The notes under the pieces: generated by a model
The model's database searches: none
What the model was told of the DNA's origin: nothing
Seen by the model: the letters and a program-made list of their open reading frames with translations, nothing else
Part shown: piece after piece, positions 9,515 through 21,212 of the stretch
Position numbering within the stretch: position 1 is the first letter of the stretch
Layout of the letters: each line of letters opens with the position of its first letter
Assembly: GCA_018257865.1 (NCBI GenBank)
Contig: JAEUBA010000095.1
Span: 1-64,000 of the forward strand
From: Stereocaulon alpinum
Taxonomy: Eukaryota > Ascomycota > Lecanoromycetes > Lecanorales > Stereocaulaceae
Length of the DNA: 64,000 nucleotides
Direction of reading: 5' to 3'
Program-made: the position numbers and the translations under genes

Positions 9515-12500
9515 CTCGAACCGGTTGAGAACGCCAAGGCCATCAAGCAACAACGTATATTATCGCAAGTGGTTGCTCCAGCTGGGGAATAGGAGAGTGA
9601 ATGCTTCAAGAAATATGCACAAATAAAAGAAAGGTATGTTCAAGGCAGCAGCAACAACCGCCTCCTCCACCAATTGATGCACTCCTGAGGCTGACACTTT
9701 AGGGGGGATTTAAGCCCGACGAAAGAGCGACGACATCGGTAAGCCGGGAAAGCCAGAGATTAACACGAAACTTGGCGGAAATTGGCGAGAATTGGGATTC
9801 TCCATCATTGGTCCACGAGATTCTCGGCTAAAGCCCCGCGGGCCCTACACCGCTAACAATTCGGTAGCATGGCCGTTGAGGGGGGGATAGGAACATGCTC
9901 TTTCCGCGATCATCTCCGCCCCCAATTAGCCCGTAGCGCTAACCCTGAACTGCCCACCTGCCAAACCCTTTTGAGCACGCGACAAACCCACGTCGTTCCC
10001 GCCGTCCAGGTGTTCGAGTTCAAAATGCGCAGGACTCATGAATCATTATCGGCATCGTCATCACCGAATCTTTGTTGACGCCTCGTGTGGCGGAGATCAA
10101 CAATCCTTCCCGGACGGTGGCCTGTTCGGCGACAGACAGAAGCGCACGAACCGGCTGGACGTGCTTGGCAACCCCTCCAGACAGGATTTCACGCCATGCT
10201 AAGAAGACGAATTTGCGCAAGACAACATGCGAAGATACAAAAGTCTGACGCTTTGGAAAGTTGAGATGGCGCAAATGGGTATTGTTGCTCATCGTTGACG
10301 TACGAGCCATGTCCCATCAGTCCGAAATTGGTCCTTCCCTATACTCCATCCAAGCTCCTCCCCAAGCAAAGCCAAGGCGCACCAAGAACCCTCTTCGTAT
10401 CGCGGGAAATAGTCCCCCTATTGCTGCGATTGCGTATCCATAATTTGGGCTTTCCGGGGCGACGAGAACGCTATCGTGATGAGGAGGAAAATACAAAAGC
10501 ATGCTACATCTGTTGTAGCTGCCATCTTGTTGGGATACATTGAAAGAATGGAGTTGTGAAACGTGCGGCGGATGTCCACGGCTTTATAGATATCTTCGAC
10601 TATTCTCAAGGAAGCCACTTATCTCAACACATTGGCGCCATGAAATGCAGAGATGTTCTCCTCGCGGACTTACCGTGGCCTTACCGTGCCATCTACCTTG
10701 CAAGCATCAAGACCCCAGCGATGCCTCCTCATGTTCACACCAGCCAGACCCCACTGATGGTCAGAAATATTCTGAAATGTCTGAGTGCAAGCAGGGAAGC
10801 TTTGACAGCCATGGCGCACTACCGCCCAACAGCCCGAGTCTATTGAAGAGGCATGAGTCGTTTCGTGGCTGGCTTTATCGATCGATACAACTACACGTCC
10901 CTGGAAGCCGTTGAGTGCGAGGAAGAAGCTGTGGACACCCAATCCACACCCATGGAGATCGAATTAGGCACTTATGACGAACCTCAACTACGTTGCTGCT
11001 TAGCCCGCTTAAGGCGGCCATTACTGGACTATGAAACCGTAACACCAATCTATGGGGCAATAGCACTGCAAGACTTCCTTTTCGGTACGGAGACAGCATT
11101 TGAAGGCTCAACGCCTCGTTCCCCAGACATCATGGGCTACCTAACTGCGACGTGTCATGACGCATTCAAATGAGCTGTGCACGACTATCTGCTCAAGGCA
11201 CTCAATAGCGTTCAGCCTTCATTCCGGTGACTTGAGTATGAACATGACTCCAGCGGAGTCCCTCAGCGGCCAAAAGCACTCTGCAGCAGCAACAAGTTTC
11301 CACCCAATTTGCGGCACTACAACATTATTATTCTCAACCGAAACCCAACTTACAAATCTCAAGTTCCTGGGAACGGACAAAGGCCTTTTAGATGAAGCGC
11401 TCGCTGCGCTCTGCTCTATTTGTTCTTTTCGGAAAGAGATTATACGAAGAAGCCATGATTTGTAAGAAGGCGAACTATGAACGTTGAGTATGCAGGTATC
11501 CGACGGACCATGTGGTCAACGGTCTGCGAGCTGCCATCAACCAAGCACTGACCCACCTTTAAATCCATATTGAACTTTTTGATACTGCGATATATATCTG
11601 CATCTTGCCGGCCTGATCATAACAGAAACCCCCTCCGTCTTGTCAACTGACGCGGAATCTTGGACGTCGCCAAAACTTTCACGGCGGATCGCATGCTCCG
11701 TGACAAATCGTGTTGGTGGAGCAGAGGACTGACCTTCCTCATTAGCTGGTCTGGGCGCGTAGCAGAGTGCAATGTCATGATGGCGCTCTACCAATTGTTC
11801 AGGCAAAATGTTCCGTTCACCGTTCTGGGAATTGGTCCGGCCATCCTAAAGGCCAGCTTGGTATACTGTTGCCACAATATAATACAGGATGTGCTGGCTT
11901 CTTGCCTCAGATGCATATCCGGCATGTGCCCCACCTGGCGAGCAACCTCCACAAGCAACGGCTGTTAAGCATTGACCGGGTCTATGGGTACGCCAGGCGT
12001 ACATCGCGTTGACCCGTCCACCTGGTTCCACCCTTGGTAATCGCTCCCGGGCAAGGATAATGCGCCAAGCTAAACGTTTCGGTCTAGCTCGGTCCAATCA
12101 TTGGTATGTTATGGACGTTCTAACTGTCCAATTGCGTTCAGTTGCGGCGGGCTAGAGCTCGATCTCAAGCCACAGATCTGGAGGACGACTCGAGAAACCA
12201 AGATCGTTCTTCTTCGGTCGCTAGGTGGGAACCCGCCGATGTGAATGGTATAATATCATTGCCAATATCAGTTCTCTATTCAGCCAACGACTTTGCTCGT
12301 CCAAATCTCTTCCTCTCAACAAGGAGAAGCGAAGGTGAGAGTTGCAGAGACGTGGTAGCGGTTAGCCAGGTGTCAGGACCCTTATCGAGGAACCAGGGTC
12401 ACATCCATGAGCGCTAGGCAGGAGTTGCAGGGATGCAAACGCCTCAGCCGAAACAGGCAAAACCTTCTATGGGAACAGTGACTACGTATCGCCTGATGAT

Positions 12501-13332
12501 GCATTGAAGGTGCACATGGCAGACGCGATACGATAGGCTCGATGAATGGATGATTGCCGTGGAGCCTTGGAGGGAAGGCAAGCACAGCCCGAAAAGGAAG
12601 CAAGTTGAAGCGGCATTTGTGCGGGTTGTGCAGGATCATTCGTGTCATCATTTGGGTAAAGTTTTGCGCATTTCGGTCCTTTAACCTATCGTACATGCCC
12701 GCCCTTGACTCCATCGTTCTACATATTAAAGGTGCTTCTCCATATTATTTAATATGCACCACTTCTTCCTCGTCCTTTGCTGATTTTCGTGGTTTTCGTT
12801 GTGCAGTTTTTGGATCTGGAGGGCTACTGCTGATCCCGCCCCGCAAAAGCCGAGCCGTGTTTCTTCGGCTGCTTGAAACAGTTTAGCGTCTTTTCTTAGG
12901 CCGAGCTTCTGGTCTCATCGCAATCCTTCGAGGCCGAACGCGCTTGAACCGATTCCTCCAATCCCAAGCTGCATCTCAGCACCTACTACTTACATTCTTT
13001 GTACTACTCTTCGCCTTTGTACTTTGTACTTATATATTCTCACCGTCTTTGTTCTGTCACTGCCCAGCCTAATCACGCCTTTCGTCCTTTCCGGCTGTGT
13101 TCTTCGACAATGGGTTATCTTCATTATAGCCCTTGCTCCCCATTCACATAACGACACACGTAATCATGTCCTAACACTTCAATTCCCGCATTCCTTGCCT
13201 CTTAGGCTTCAATCCCTACGGGCTGGCCTTGTGAACCCTTCCGCTGCCCAGCACTCTCAACCAGAATAGTCTACTGCAACTTTGTAAGCTACACCTCACC
13301 CATGAAGTCGTAGGACAACACCTGCAATTACC
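9515..13332. other. 3.8-kb gene-poor region, no recognised gene
   Basis: Only short, unrelated ORFs occur on both strands. None has family motifs or can be joined into a convincing gene. The most protein-like one is at 10853-11173 (+) and is listed separately. The last 300 bp are pyrimidine-rich and look like the 5' untranslated region of the TmpA-like gene. Composition is ordinary, unlike the RIP block. Confidence 0.5.
10853..11173 (+). other. orphan 106-codon ORF, possibly a gene relic
   Basis: The ORF begins 'MSRFVAGFIDRYNYTSLEAV' and has a mixed, protein-like composition. Beyond its TGA stop the same frame continues readably ('AVHDYLLKALNSVQPSF') to a second TGA, which is what a decayed gene would look like. 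I do not recognise the sequence, and no splice sites make it longer. It could equally be a chance ORF. Confidence 0.2.
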
Positions 13333-15045
13333 ATGGCCGACACACAGCATAAAGGGCACGATGGTCAAACCGCGTCAATCAACTCCCATGATCTCGATAC
13401 GGCCAACAGTACCACCACGCAAGGCTCGCAAGAAGAGTCTGTTGATTCTATACACACCACTGCCGACGACCATTTTCGGCCCGAAGAACTCACCCTCGAA
13501 AAGGCTCAGTCTTTGGGTTATCCAACAGAGCAGACCCTGCCCTCAGAGTCCGTCGAATCTCACTCTACATCCGATGATTTAGAAAAGGCTGTTGTGGCGC
13601 CAATTCTGATACAGCAAGAGCTGGGAGCGCAAGACTATGAGAAGTCGGATGTCGCACCTGTCATCCGAAGAGGTCACCCCCCAAGAGCGACATGGAGAAT
13701 ATCCACGCCTCCAAGCGAACTACCAAAACTACCATACAAACAGGAACGCAAGATTTTCCGGGAGTTGCGCCATAACCTCTTCAACGTTTACCAGCGCTTG
13801 TTCTCAGTCGTCTTTATTGGTAACATGATCGCCTTCGTCATCGAACTAGTTATGCACCGACGTTCACGGCCCTTTGGCCCGCCACTTGGGAACGTAGCCA
13901 CCGCCGCTGCAGCCAACATTCTAGGCGCAATTCTGATCAGGCAGGAATATGTCATCAACGGGCTGTACACCTTCTTTTGCTCCATCCCGCATTGGACACC
14001 ATTTCGGATACGCCGCATGGTGGCAAAATTATATCACTTTGGAGGCGTTCACAGCGGCTGTGCCATCTCTGCCACAGTGTGGTTCATTCTCTATACCGCT
14101 CTAGTCACCAAGCAATTTGTGGACGGAGATTTCAATCAACCCGCGGTTATCGCCATCACTTACATTCTGCTTGCGCTCTTCCTTTCGATCTGCATCTTCG
14201 CAGTACCGAAATTCCGAATTTTCTCACATAACACTTTTGAGGCGATTCATCGATTCGCAGGATGGATTGCGGTTGCGTTGTTTTGGGTCGAAGTTCTCCT
14301 TGTTCTGCATGCGGAATCACAGATATCGGGATCCAATTCGCTTGGCAAACTTGTCATCCAGGCCCCGGCGTTCTGGTTCCTTCTGATCATCACCTTCTTC
14401 ATCATTCTTCCATGGCTACGACTTCGAAAAGTTCGGGCTTATCCAGAGGTCCTATCAAATCATGCGGTTCGTATCCATTTCAGATTCATGAAGATGGGCC
14501 CAATTTTAGGCATTCGCATTACAGACAACCCAATGAAAGAATGGCATGCATTCGCGACTATTCCCGAGAAGGACGGCTCATCATTCTCATTGATTGTGTC
14601 TGACAATGGAGACTGGACGAAAAAGCAGATTATGGAGCCTTCAGATTCTTACTGGATTCGCGGTGTACCCATTACGGGGGTACTTCGAATGGCCATGGTA
14701 TTCAAGCGGGTTGTAGTCGTTACTACAGGCTCAGGTATAGGCCCTTGTCTGTCCATGCTGGTTGCGCATCCCATGCCATGCCGAATCCTATGGTCTACAC
14801 CGAATCCTCTCCAGACGTATGGTGAAAACATCTTACAGCTAGTCACCGATGCAGATCCCGACGCCATGATAATCAATACCCGTGCCTCTGGACGCCCGGA
14901 CATGGTGGCCTTAGCTTACCACATGTACCTCGAATCAAAGGCAGAGGCGGTTTTCATCATTTCGAACCCTTATCTAACGAGCAAGTTGGTCTACGGCATG
15001 CAAAGCAGAGGGATACCGGCTTACGGCCCGATCTGGGATTCTTAA
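13333..15045 (+). CDS. tmpA: TmpA-like integral membrane flavoprotein (570 aa)
   Basis: Single-exon gene. Residues 1-120 are acidic, Ser/Thr-rich and probably disordered. Six hydrophobic segments follow at about 156-175, 192-215, 240-258, 270-290, 304-327 and 345-363. His residues at 235, 240, 306 and 326 could serve as haem ligands, as in ferric reductases. The C-terminal half holds an FAD/NAD-binding oxidoreductase domain: 'EWHAFATIP' near 403 sits where the flavin-binding motif belongs, and 'VVVVTTGSGIGPC' near 460-472 matches the nucleotide-binding motif. Known: this layout is that of the TmpA family, first studied in Aspergillus nidulans, where it affects asexual development, and related to the membrane tail of some NRPS-like enzymes. 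Family identity is fairly sure from recall; the role here is inferred. Confidence 0.7.
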   Translation: MADTQHKGHDGQTASINSHDLDTANSTTTQGSQEESVDSIHTTADDHFRPEELTLEKAQSLGYPTEQTLPSESVESHSTSDDLEKAVVAPILIQQELGAQDYEKSDVAPVIRRGHPPRATWRISTPPSELPKLPYKQERKIFRELRHNLFNVYQRLFSVVFIGNMIAFVIELVMHRRSRPFGPPLGNVATAAAANILGAILIRQEYVINGLYTFFCSIPHWTPFRIRRMVAKLYHFGGVHSGCAISATVWFILYTALVTKQFVDGDFNQPAVIAITYILLALFLSICIFAVPKFRIFSHNTFEAIHRFAGWIAVALFWVEVLLVLHAESQISGSNSLGKLVIQAPAFWFLLIITFFIILPWLRLRKVRAYPEVLSNHAVRIHFRFMKMGPILGIRITDNPMKEWHAFATIPEKDGSSFSLIVSDNGDWTKKQIMEPSDSYWIRGVPITGVLRMAMVFKRVVVVTTGSGIGPCLSMLVAHPMPCRILWSTPNPLQTYGENILQLVTDADPDAMIINTRASGRPDMVALAYHMYLESKAEAVFIISNPYLTSKLVYGMQSRGIPAYGPIWDS

Positions 15046-16955
15046 TGGGAAGTTCTTAACGGGTCAATCCTAGAGAGGATTGCTGAGGGAGTCAACACGA
15101 GGGATTGATGGGCGATATTATTCGATTGCATTACTTGCACTGGGCTGCATTGCTACATGGAGTCATCTAGAGCGAATACCAGCCCTCTCGGGCACGGGAG
15201 GACGATTTCACGAGCATTGACGACGGAATGTCTCTCGTCAAAAGTACGATAACGAACCGTGGCCTGTCTCTACCTGCGTCGAGCGCATTCGAGGGAGTGA
15301 TAGTAGAGCAAGGGTGATTGGGATATGTGTTGTGCATACATAGCTTCATGTGCATATGTATTGATTTATCCCAAATCTTCCCGCCATCCTAATCACACTA
15401 CATCAGGTGGCAGTGTTGCGAGTAATCCTGCGATACCGAAGGCTGCCGGCAGGGTTCAATGGCTCGATCAGATGATGGACATGGTCCATCCACTAGGATC
15501 TAGGCGGCAACTAGATGATGGGCTACGAACCTTTGGATCCAACCCGGCCGCCTCAAGTGTCTAGTGTCTGCCACGTTACCTCATTCGAACCTTTCACTTC
15601 ACCGCTCTAGAGGGCAGGCAGTGTCTATCAGGCACATGAAAGGACCTCCAATTGCCTTGATCGGACATTTTTCTAATGAGTTCCGAGGAATTTAGTGTAG
15701 TCCCGTATCTCAGCCTAAACCACGATGATCTATTCGTATCGAAGCCAAGGCGCGTGAGTTGCTCGGCTACGATGAAAAGGAGCCGAATCTTTCTCGTTTG
15801 CAAGACGCCATCACCCTTATCAATCCACTTGATCAAACCAGCTGTCACTATCAACCTGGTTGTCAATCCATCTCTACCAACAAATGCAAGGATGATCCAC
15901 CAGCCGATCGCGGATTCGGCTTCTTCCAACCTGCATTAGCCTGTTCTTAAAGCGAGCCTTGGCGAGCCATAAGGTACCTTAGTGCCGCTTATTCCTTCCC
16001 TGCATTTCGAGCAAACCCGACTGACTGAAGCAGGTACCTTACTCTGGACTCTGTCCAACTCTAGGCATGCGCCCCCTTCATCTCCTCAGATCATCATTCA
16101 ACCTGCTCTAAGGTCCGCGTTCGGAAGCTCCGTCATCCACGTGGTGCTATTCTACTCCTGCATGAATCGAATGCGGCCAGGGTCAGGAACGAGCCGCTTA
16201 TCCAGTCCAGGGAAACTGGTCTGCACACCTACGAGCAACCTGAGGATGCCAGAGCAGAGCATGCATTTCTTATACAATCTTTAACACCTTGTGCCCGCGG
16301 CGTGGAGGTTGCTAACTTGTGCTTTACCTTTAATGATTTTGCTTACCGTAACCGGCAAAGTGCTTTGTCTGCTCTGTACGTGAATTGCAAATCTATCCCG
16401 CCGTGCAGGTCCCAAACCCAAGCTTTTACTGGATTCCCCTTAATGCTTGATGTCCCTCAAGCTAACGGCTGTTCTAAAGTCCCAAGGTTCAGTTGCTCCT
16501 TTCGTTCTATTTCCATCCTCGAATGAATGGTTACTTTCTTGTGTACACTATATCTGCTCGCTTCTCTCTCCTTCTGCTCTAGGTATGTACCCTGTTCGCA
16601 TGAATGGGTGTAACTTGCGATGCACCTGATATAGACTTGCTTTCGTATAGCCATGAACATGGGTGCGGAACTCAGGACAAACCTGTAACTTCCCGCTATT
16701 GACTTATGCACATCCACTGCTACACGCTCTCAGGCCCTTACAGACGCCAATAATCTTGTCGTTTTCGTTGCTGCTCGATCTGTTTGCAAAGTCGGTAGGC
16801 AGCTTGTTGCCAGTTTGAACCTTGAGTGTTTACAGCCAAGCGACTGCGTTTGCATTCGTTCTGCCAACAATGTATGGACCTGATAACTTTGTCTTAGATC
16901 GACCCAGGCAGCATTCTCACACTGAACGACCTAGGTCTACTATCTAGTAAGGCAC
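15046..16955. other. intergenic stretch without a recognised gene
   Basis: Only short ORFs are present. The right end may hide unrecognisable remains of the N-terminal part of the CoA-ligase-like pseudogene that starts at 16956, because the recognisable part of that gene begins well inside the protein. Confidence 0.45.
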
Positions 16956-18032
16956 GTGGCCACAAAAGGTACTCGAGCGCATTTCACTAGCTCAAATCCC
17001 GCGTACACTACTCTCGAGTTGTACTACCACGTAGACGCTTCGCACGCCAAGTACATTATCAGCAAGCCAAGCATTCTGGCCTCTATCGTCGTCAAGGCCA
17101 AATCATGCAATATATCTAATGAAGCTATCTTGGTAATCGATGCTTATGAGAAAGCCTCATACTATCAACAGCATTACAGGCAATGGGAACTGTTATCACG
17201 ACACAGCGAAGAGGACTGGGTTAAATTTAAGGCGCCTTACAAAGAGACAAGATTTCCAATTGCACCTCTAGCTTTCATGTGTGGCACAACTGGGCTAAGC
17301 AAAGTAGCAATGATAGCAAAAGCATTGTTCCCATAGATGCATGTAATCAGGAGCAACAGCACTTCATATAATGTAAGCTTCCCCACATGACTCAGTCTTC
17401 GGAGACCGGCATTTTGACATTTCAACAGGTCAACCGCCTCCAATGTCTCGCGGCATCCCACAACTTCGCCCTCCCTATGACAACAGGCTGCACAGTGTGG
17501 GTGCATCGAACCGTCGACTCGATGCGAAATTCGAATTGAAGCTCTGCCTCGATTCGGTTAAGAGCTCTGATATAATGCAGTTTCCAATTGTGCCTGCTAT
17601 GATCATCACCATTCTGACTTCTCCATTAACCAAGACAAAAGATCTTCGGTCACTACGATGTATCTGGCAAGTTGCCCTAGCTCCGGTCGAAGTCATCTTA
17701 AACAACCCCTCTTCCATTATGAACGCCGTCGTAATTGGCATCCCAATCCCAGAAAGCACAGGCGAAGGCCCCAGCATTCACGGTCAGTTAATCCCAAACC
17801 ATCTGCTGGTCACTTTGTCAGTTCCAACGACGTGGCCAACTAGGAAGGAGTCAGCGAGGAAGAGATCAAGTAGTGGATTACGCAAAGGCTAGAGCGGTCA
17901 AAATTGCTCGATGGAGTGGTCAGCTTGCCAGATAATATTCGACGTGCTGCCGCTTGGGAATTGCAGAAGGTTATTTTAAGGGCTGTGGAGAAGAAGGAGG
18001 AGACGGTCAAGAGGGAGAATCGAAAAAAATGA
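16956..18032 (+). pseudogene. decayed 4-coumarate:CoA-ligase-like (adenylate-forming) gene
   Basis: The first piece (16956-17336) reads 'HFTSSNPAYTTLELYYHV', 'AKYIISKPSILASIV' and 'EEDWVKF', then 'GTTGLSKVAMI', which is the AMP-binding P-loop of 4CL-like ligases, and hits a stop. The second piece (17443 on) reads 'QFPIVPAMIITILTSPLTK' and 'LRSLRCIW', then jumps to 'NAVVIGIPIPESTGEGP', a C-terminal motif normally about 150-200 residues later, so an internal block is deleted. A frameshift follows, after which frame 0 reads 'EEIK', TAG (17871-17873), 'WITQRLERSKLLDGVVSLP' and a C-terminal tail to the TGA at 18030-18032. The usual PKNPSGKILR catalytic-lysine motif is replaced. The N-terminal third is not recognisable. 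Known: such enzymes make acyl-CoA thioesters, often in peroxisomes. This copy cannot be active. Confidence 0.8.
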
Positions 18033-19146
18033 ATGCTGTGCATCCGACGGCTGAAGTGGGTGTTGAGGGGAAGGAGGCTGATGGGGGAGAAGTTCGGTGA
18101 GAGATAGGGAAATGGAGACAGTCTGAAGAAGAAGAAAGAGGTGAGTGTACTATTGCTAGTTAGACCCTTGAGAGAAAGTGTACCGAGGAACCGTGGCTCG
18201 AGGAGAAGACACCAAATGGGGTTTATGTTAATGGAATCACCACCGATGGGGTGAACTACTGAGGAAGGTGGTCAAATCGATCAATCCAGGAAAGACAGGT
18301 TTCGGATATGCAAGCACAATTCCGAATAGCTTCAAAGGGGCGACACGCGGTCATGAAGAGAGTATTCTTGAGATGTGAATTCGGTGACGATGATTCGCGT
18401 TCAATTTTGGCCTCTGAATGTTATTTTCCCAGATGTATAAATTTGGAATCATAACATACGCAGGACAAAGGAAGTTTGTATACAACAATAGACTGTCCGT
18501 TCTTGAGCACCGTAACCAAACCAAAGCCATTGTTCATAAAACGGCTTCCGGGCTGAAGCAAACTTGATGACGTTGGACGAGGCGGATATTCCTACAACAC
18601 GGTTGTCCTGTCTTGCAGCGCAACCAGTTATATGCCTAGGTCGAGAAGGCGCTAAAGCACTCGCATGGCGGGAGTGGGGCCAAACAACGCCTTCCTCGTC
18701 AACGCCAACGCCCTACGTACCTATCCTTCTGGATTCAGGAACACTAAATAGTTACTGTCGAGCAATGTCGCTTCACTAACCCTTGCCTCCCCTCCTTTTG
18801 CTGCTTCATTTCCAGCACAATCTTGCTGCGCCAACGTTACTGAGGTACCGCGAACCAGACGCAACCTCCGGCGGCTACGGAGTCCACCAAAGTTCACAGC
18901 CCCCAATCTGTTAGCTCAGCATTGTCTCGCGCCAGTCTTTTAACATAAAGAGTATCTCTAATTGCATTTAATGCAAGTGTGTCCATCTAGCACCTGGTTG
19001 TCTCAGATGGATACTGACTCATTGTGTTGTTCTGGCAGACATCAACGAATCACGTCCAACGGTGCCACTAATCGACCCTCAGACCAAACCAACCTCCATC
19101 GAACCCACCTCCAAGCTATTCTGCCTCCACACTCCTTCGCAATATA
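18033..19146. other. intergenic, upstream flank of SRPK gene
   Basis: No gene or repeat is recognised. The last few hundred bases presumably contain the promoter and 5' untranslated region of the kinase gene that starts at 19147. Confidence 0.5.
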
Positions 19147-21212
19147 ATGAATGGCAGCGACATTAAGAAAGCCGCCATCAGCAAAGCCAAGCAAGTAGCT
19201 TCTGCTGCGAATAATGCTGCGAATGGTAACGGAAACAAGAAGAGGCGGAAGGGCGGAGATCTGAAGCCCATCATCACCACCGAAGACCAGCAAGCGGCAG
19301 AGGCAAGCCCAAAAAGCGCCACCAAGATGAATAGCTCGAAGTAAGCATTGTCATGCCTGGTTCTATGATGGGATTTGTTGCGTGAAATGCCTCAGCCCTA
19401 ACACCCAACGCGCATAGTACGAGCTCCCCCCTGTCCCACCACAAGCCCCAAATCAGCCGATCTTCTTCGTCATCTTCGTCCCGAGACGATGGTGCGGAAG
19501 TCACAGCGGAAGAGGAGGACTCGGAGGACTACTGTAAAGGTGGATACCACCCAGTGAATGTCGGCGAGACATTCAAAGATGGGAGATATATCATTACGCG
19601 AAAGCTGGGATGGGGTCACTTTTCAACGGTCTGGCTTTCCAGGGACACAGAGACTGGGAGGCATGTTGCGTTGAAGGTTGTACGGTCTGCAGCTCACTAC
19701 ACCGAGACGGCTGTCGATGAGATCAAGCTGCTCAACAAGATTGTCGCAGCCAATCCTAACCACCCCGGAAGGAAGCATGTCGTCAGTTTGCTGGACTCAT
19801 TCGAGCATAAAGGCCCCAATGGCGTTCATGTGTGTATGGTCTTCGAGGTTCTGGGCGAGAACCTGCTTGGTTTGATCAAGAGGTGGAACCACCGAGGCAT
19901 ACCAATGCCACTTGTTAAACAAATCACAAAACAAGTGTTGCTAGGATTGGACTACCTACACCGAGAATGCGGCATCATCCACACCGACCTGAAGCCCGAG
20001 AACGTCCTGATCGAGATTGGCGACGTTGAGCAGATTGTCAAGACGTTCGTCAAAGACGAGCCCAAGCTAGATGACAAGGAAGACAATCGCAATGGGCGAC
20101 GTAGAAGAAGGACCCTCATCACAGGCAGCCAACCTCTTCCGAGTCCGCTGAATGCGAGCTTCAGCAACTTGGAGCAGTTGCGCTTTGGGCACACCATGAC
20201 AGGATCGCAAAGTAGCTTGAGCCAGATGATGACCGAAAGCCCAGGTAATTCTCCTATCAAAGGTCCGGCTACTCCAAAAGATAGCTTTGTAATGAGTGGT
20301 GCTGTAGCTTCAACCACGCCTCCAAAATCGATGAGGGAGATGCTCGGTCTCAAGGACGCGCTCTCTCAAAGCACTGGGGATGATACGCGGGATAAGGAGA
20401 AGACTGCGTACGTTAAGGACTATGTCATCTATAGGAGCCTCCAAACTGACACGGAGTTCCAGTGAAAATCTATCGCAAACAATTTCCGGTATTTCCCTGA
20501 ACAAGTCCGCTTCTCCGAAAGAAGCGAGTCAAGAAGAGATAGACAGAGCTATGGATACAATATCTGTCAAGATTGCTGACCTTGGAAACGCATGCTGGGT
20601 CGGCCACCACTTCACAAACGATATTCAGACTCGACAGTACAGATCTCCAGAGGTCATTTTAGGGGCAAAATGGGGTGCCAGTACCGACATCTGGAGTATG
20701 GCAGCTATGGTATAAGATCCTGATCCATAAGGCTTTTGGAATCTCGGAACCTTCGCTGACACTCAAATCCGCAGGTGTTCGAATTAATTACAGGCGATTA
20801 CCTATTCGACCCCCAATCCGGCACGAAATATGGCAAAGACGACGACCACATAGCTCAAATTATCGAACTCCTCGGTGTCTTCCCACGCTCCCTCTTCCTC
20901 AATGGCAAGTGGGCCCAAGAGATATTCTCACGAAAAGGCGAGCTTCGAAATATTCACCGCCTGAGGCACTGGGCCCTACCCGACGTGCTGAAAGAGAAAT
21001 ACCACTTCAACAAGACCGATGCAGACGCTATTGCAAACTTCCTCATACCAATGCTGGCATTAGAACCCAAAGATCGAGCAAATGCAGGGGGCATGAGCAA
21101 TAGCCCGTTCTTGTCTGACACGAAGGGTATGGAGCATGTCAACCTCAGCGTCCCGATTGGTAGCAAAGGCGAGGGCATAGAGGGGTGGGCTACAGAGGTG
21201 AAGAAGCGGTGA
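19147..21212 (+). CDS. SRPK: SR-protein-specific kinase (SRPK/Sky1/Dsk1 family, 622 aa)
   Basis: Exons are 19147-19340, 19418-20407, 20463-20709 and 20775-21212; every junction keeps frame. The N-terminus is basic and Ser-rich and leads to 'EEDSEDYCKGGYHPVNVGE', the hallmark just before the SRPK kinase domain. The kinase lobe shows 'KLGWGHFSTVWL' (glycine loop), 'HVALKVV' (ATP lysine) and 'IIHTDLKPENVLI' (catalytic loop). A poorly conserved spacer of about 150 residues splits the kinase domain, as in all SRPKs. 'KIADLGNACW' is the DFG-equivalent motif and 'TRQYRSPEVILG' the activation-loop end. Known: SRPKs phosphorylate Arg-Ser repeats of splicing and mRNA-export factors in cytoplasm and nucleus. 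The third exon could start 6 nt earlier at a tandem acceptor. Confidence 0.93.

Noticed and set aside
10020..10310. 96-codon minus-strand ORF in the gene-poor region
   Set aside because: Isolated, with no recognisable domain and no neighbouring exons.
15594..15929. 111-codon minus-strand ORF between TmpA-like gene and pseudogene
   Set aside because: No recognisable motif, no splice sites to extend it, and other ORFs of this size occur nearby by chance.
15046..18032. A biosynthetic gene cluster around the TmpA-like gene and the CoA-ligase pseudogene
   Set aside because: Only two candidate members, one of them dead, and no polyketide synthase, peptide synthetase, P450 or cluster regulator in the window.
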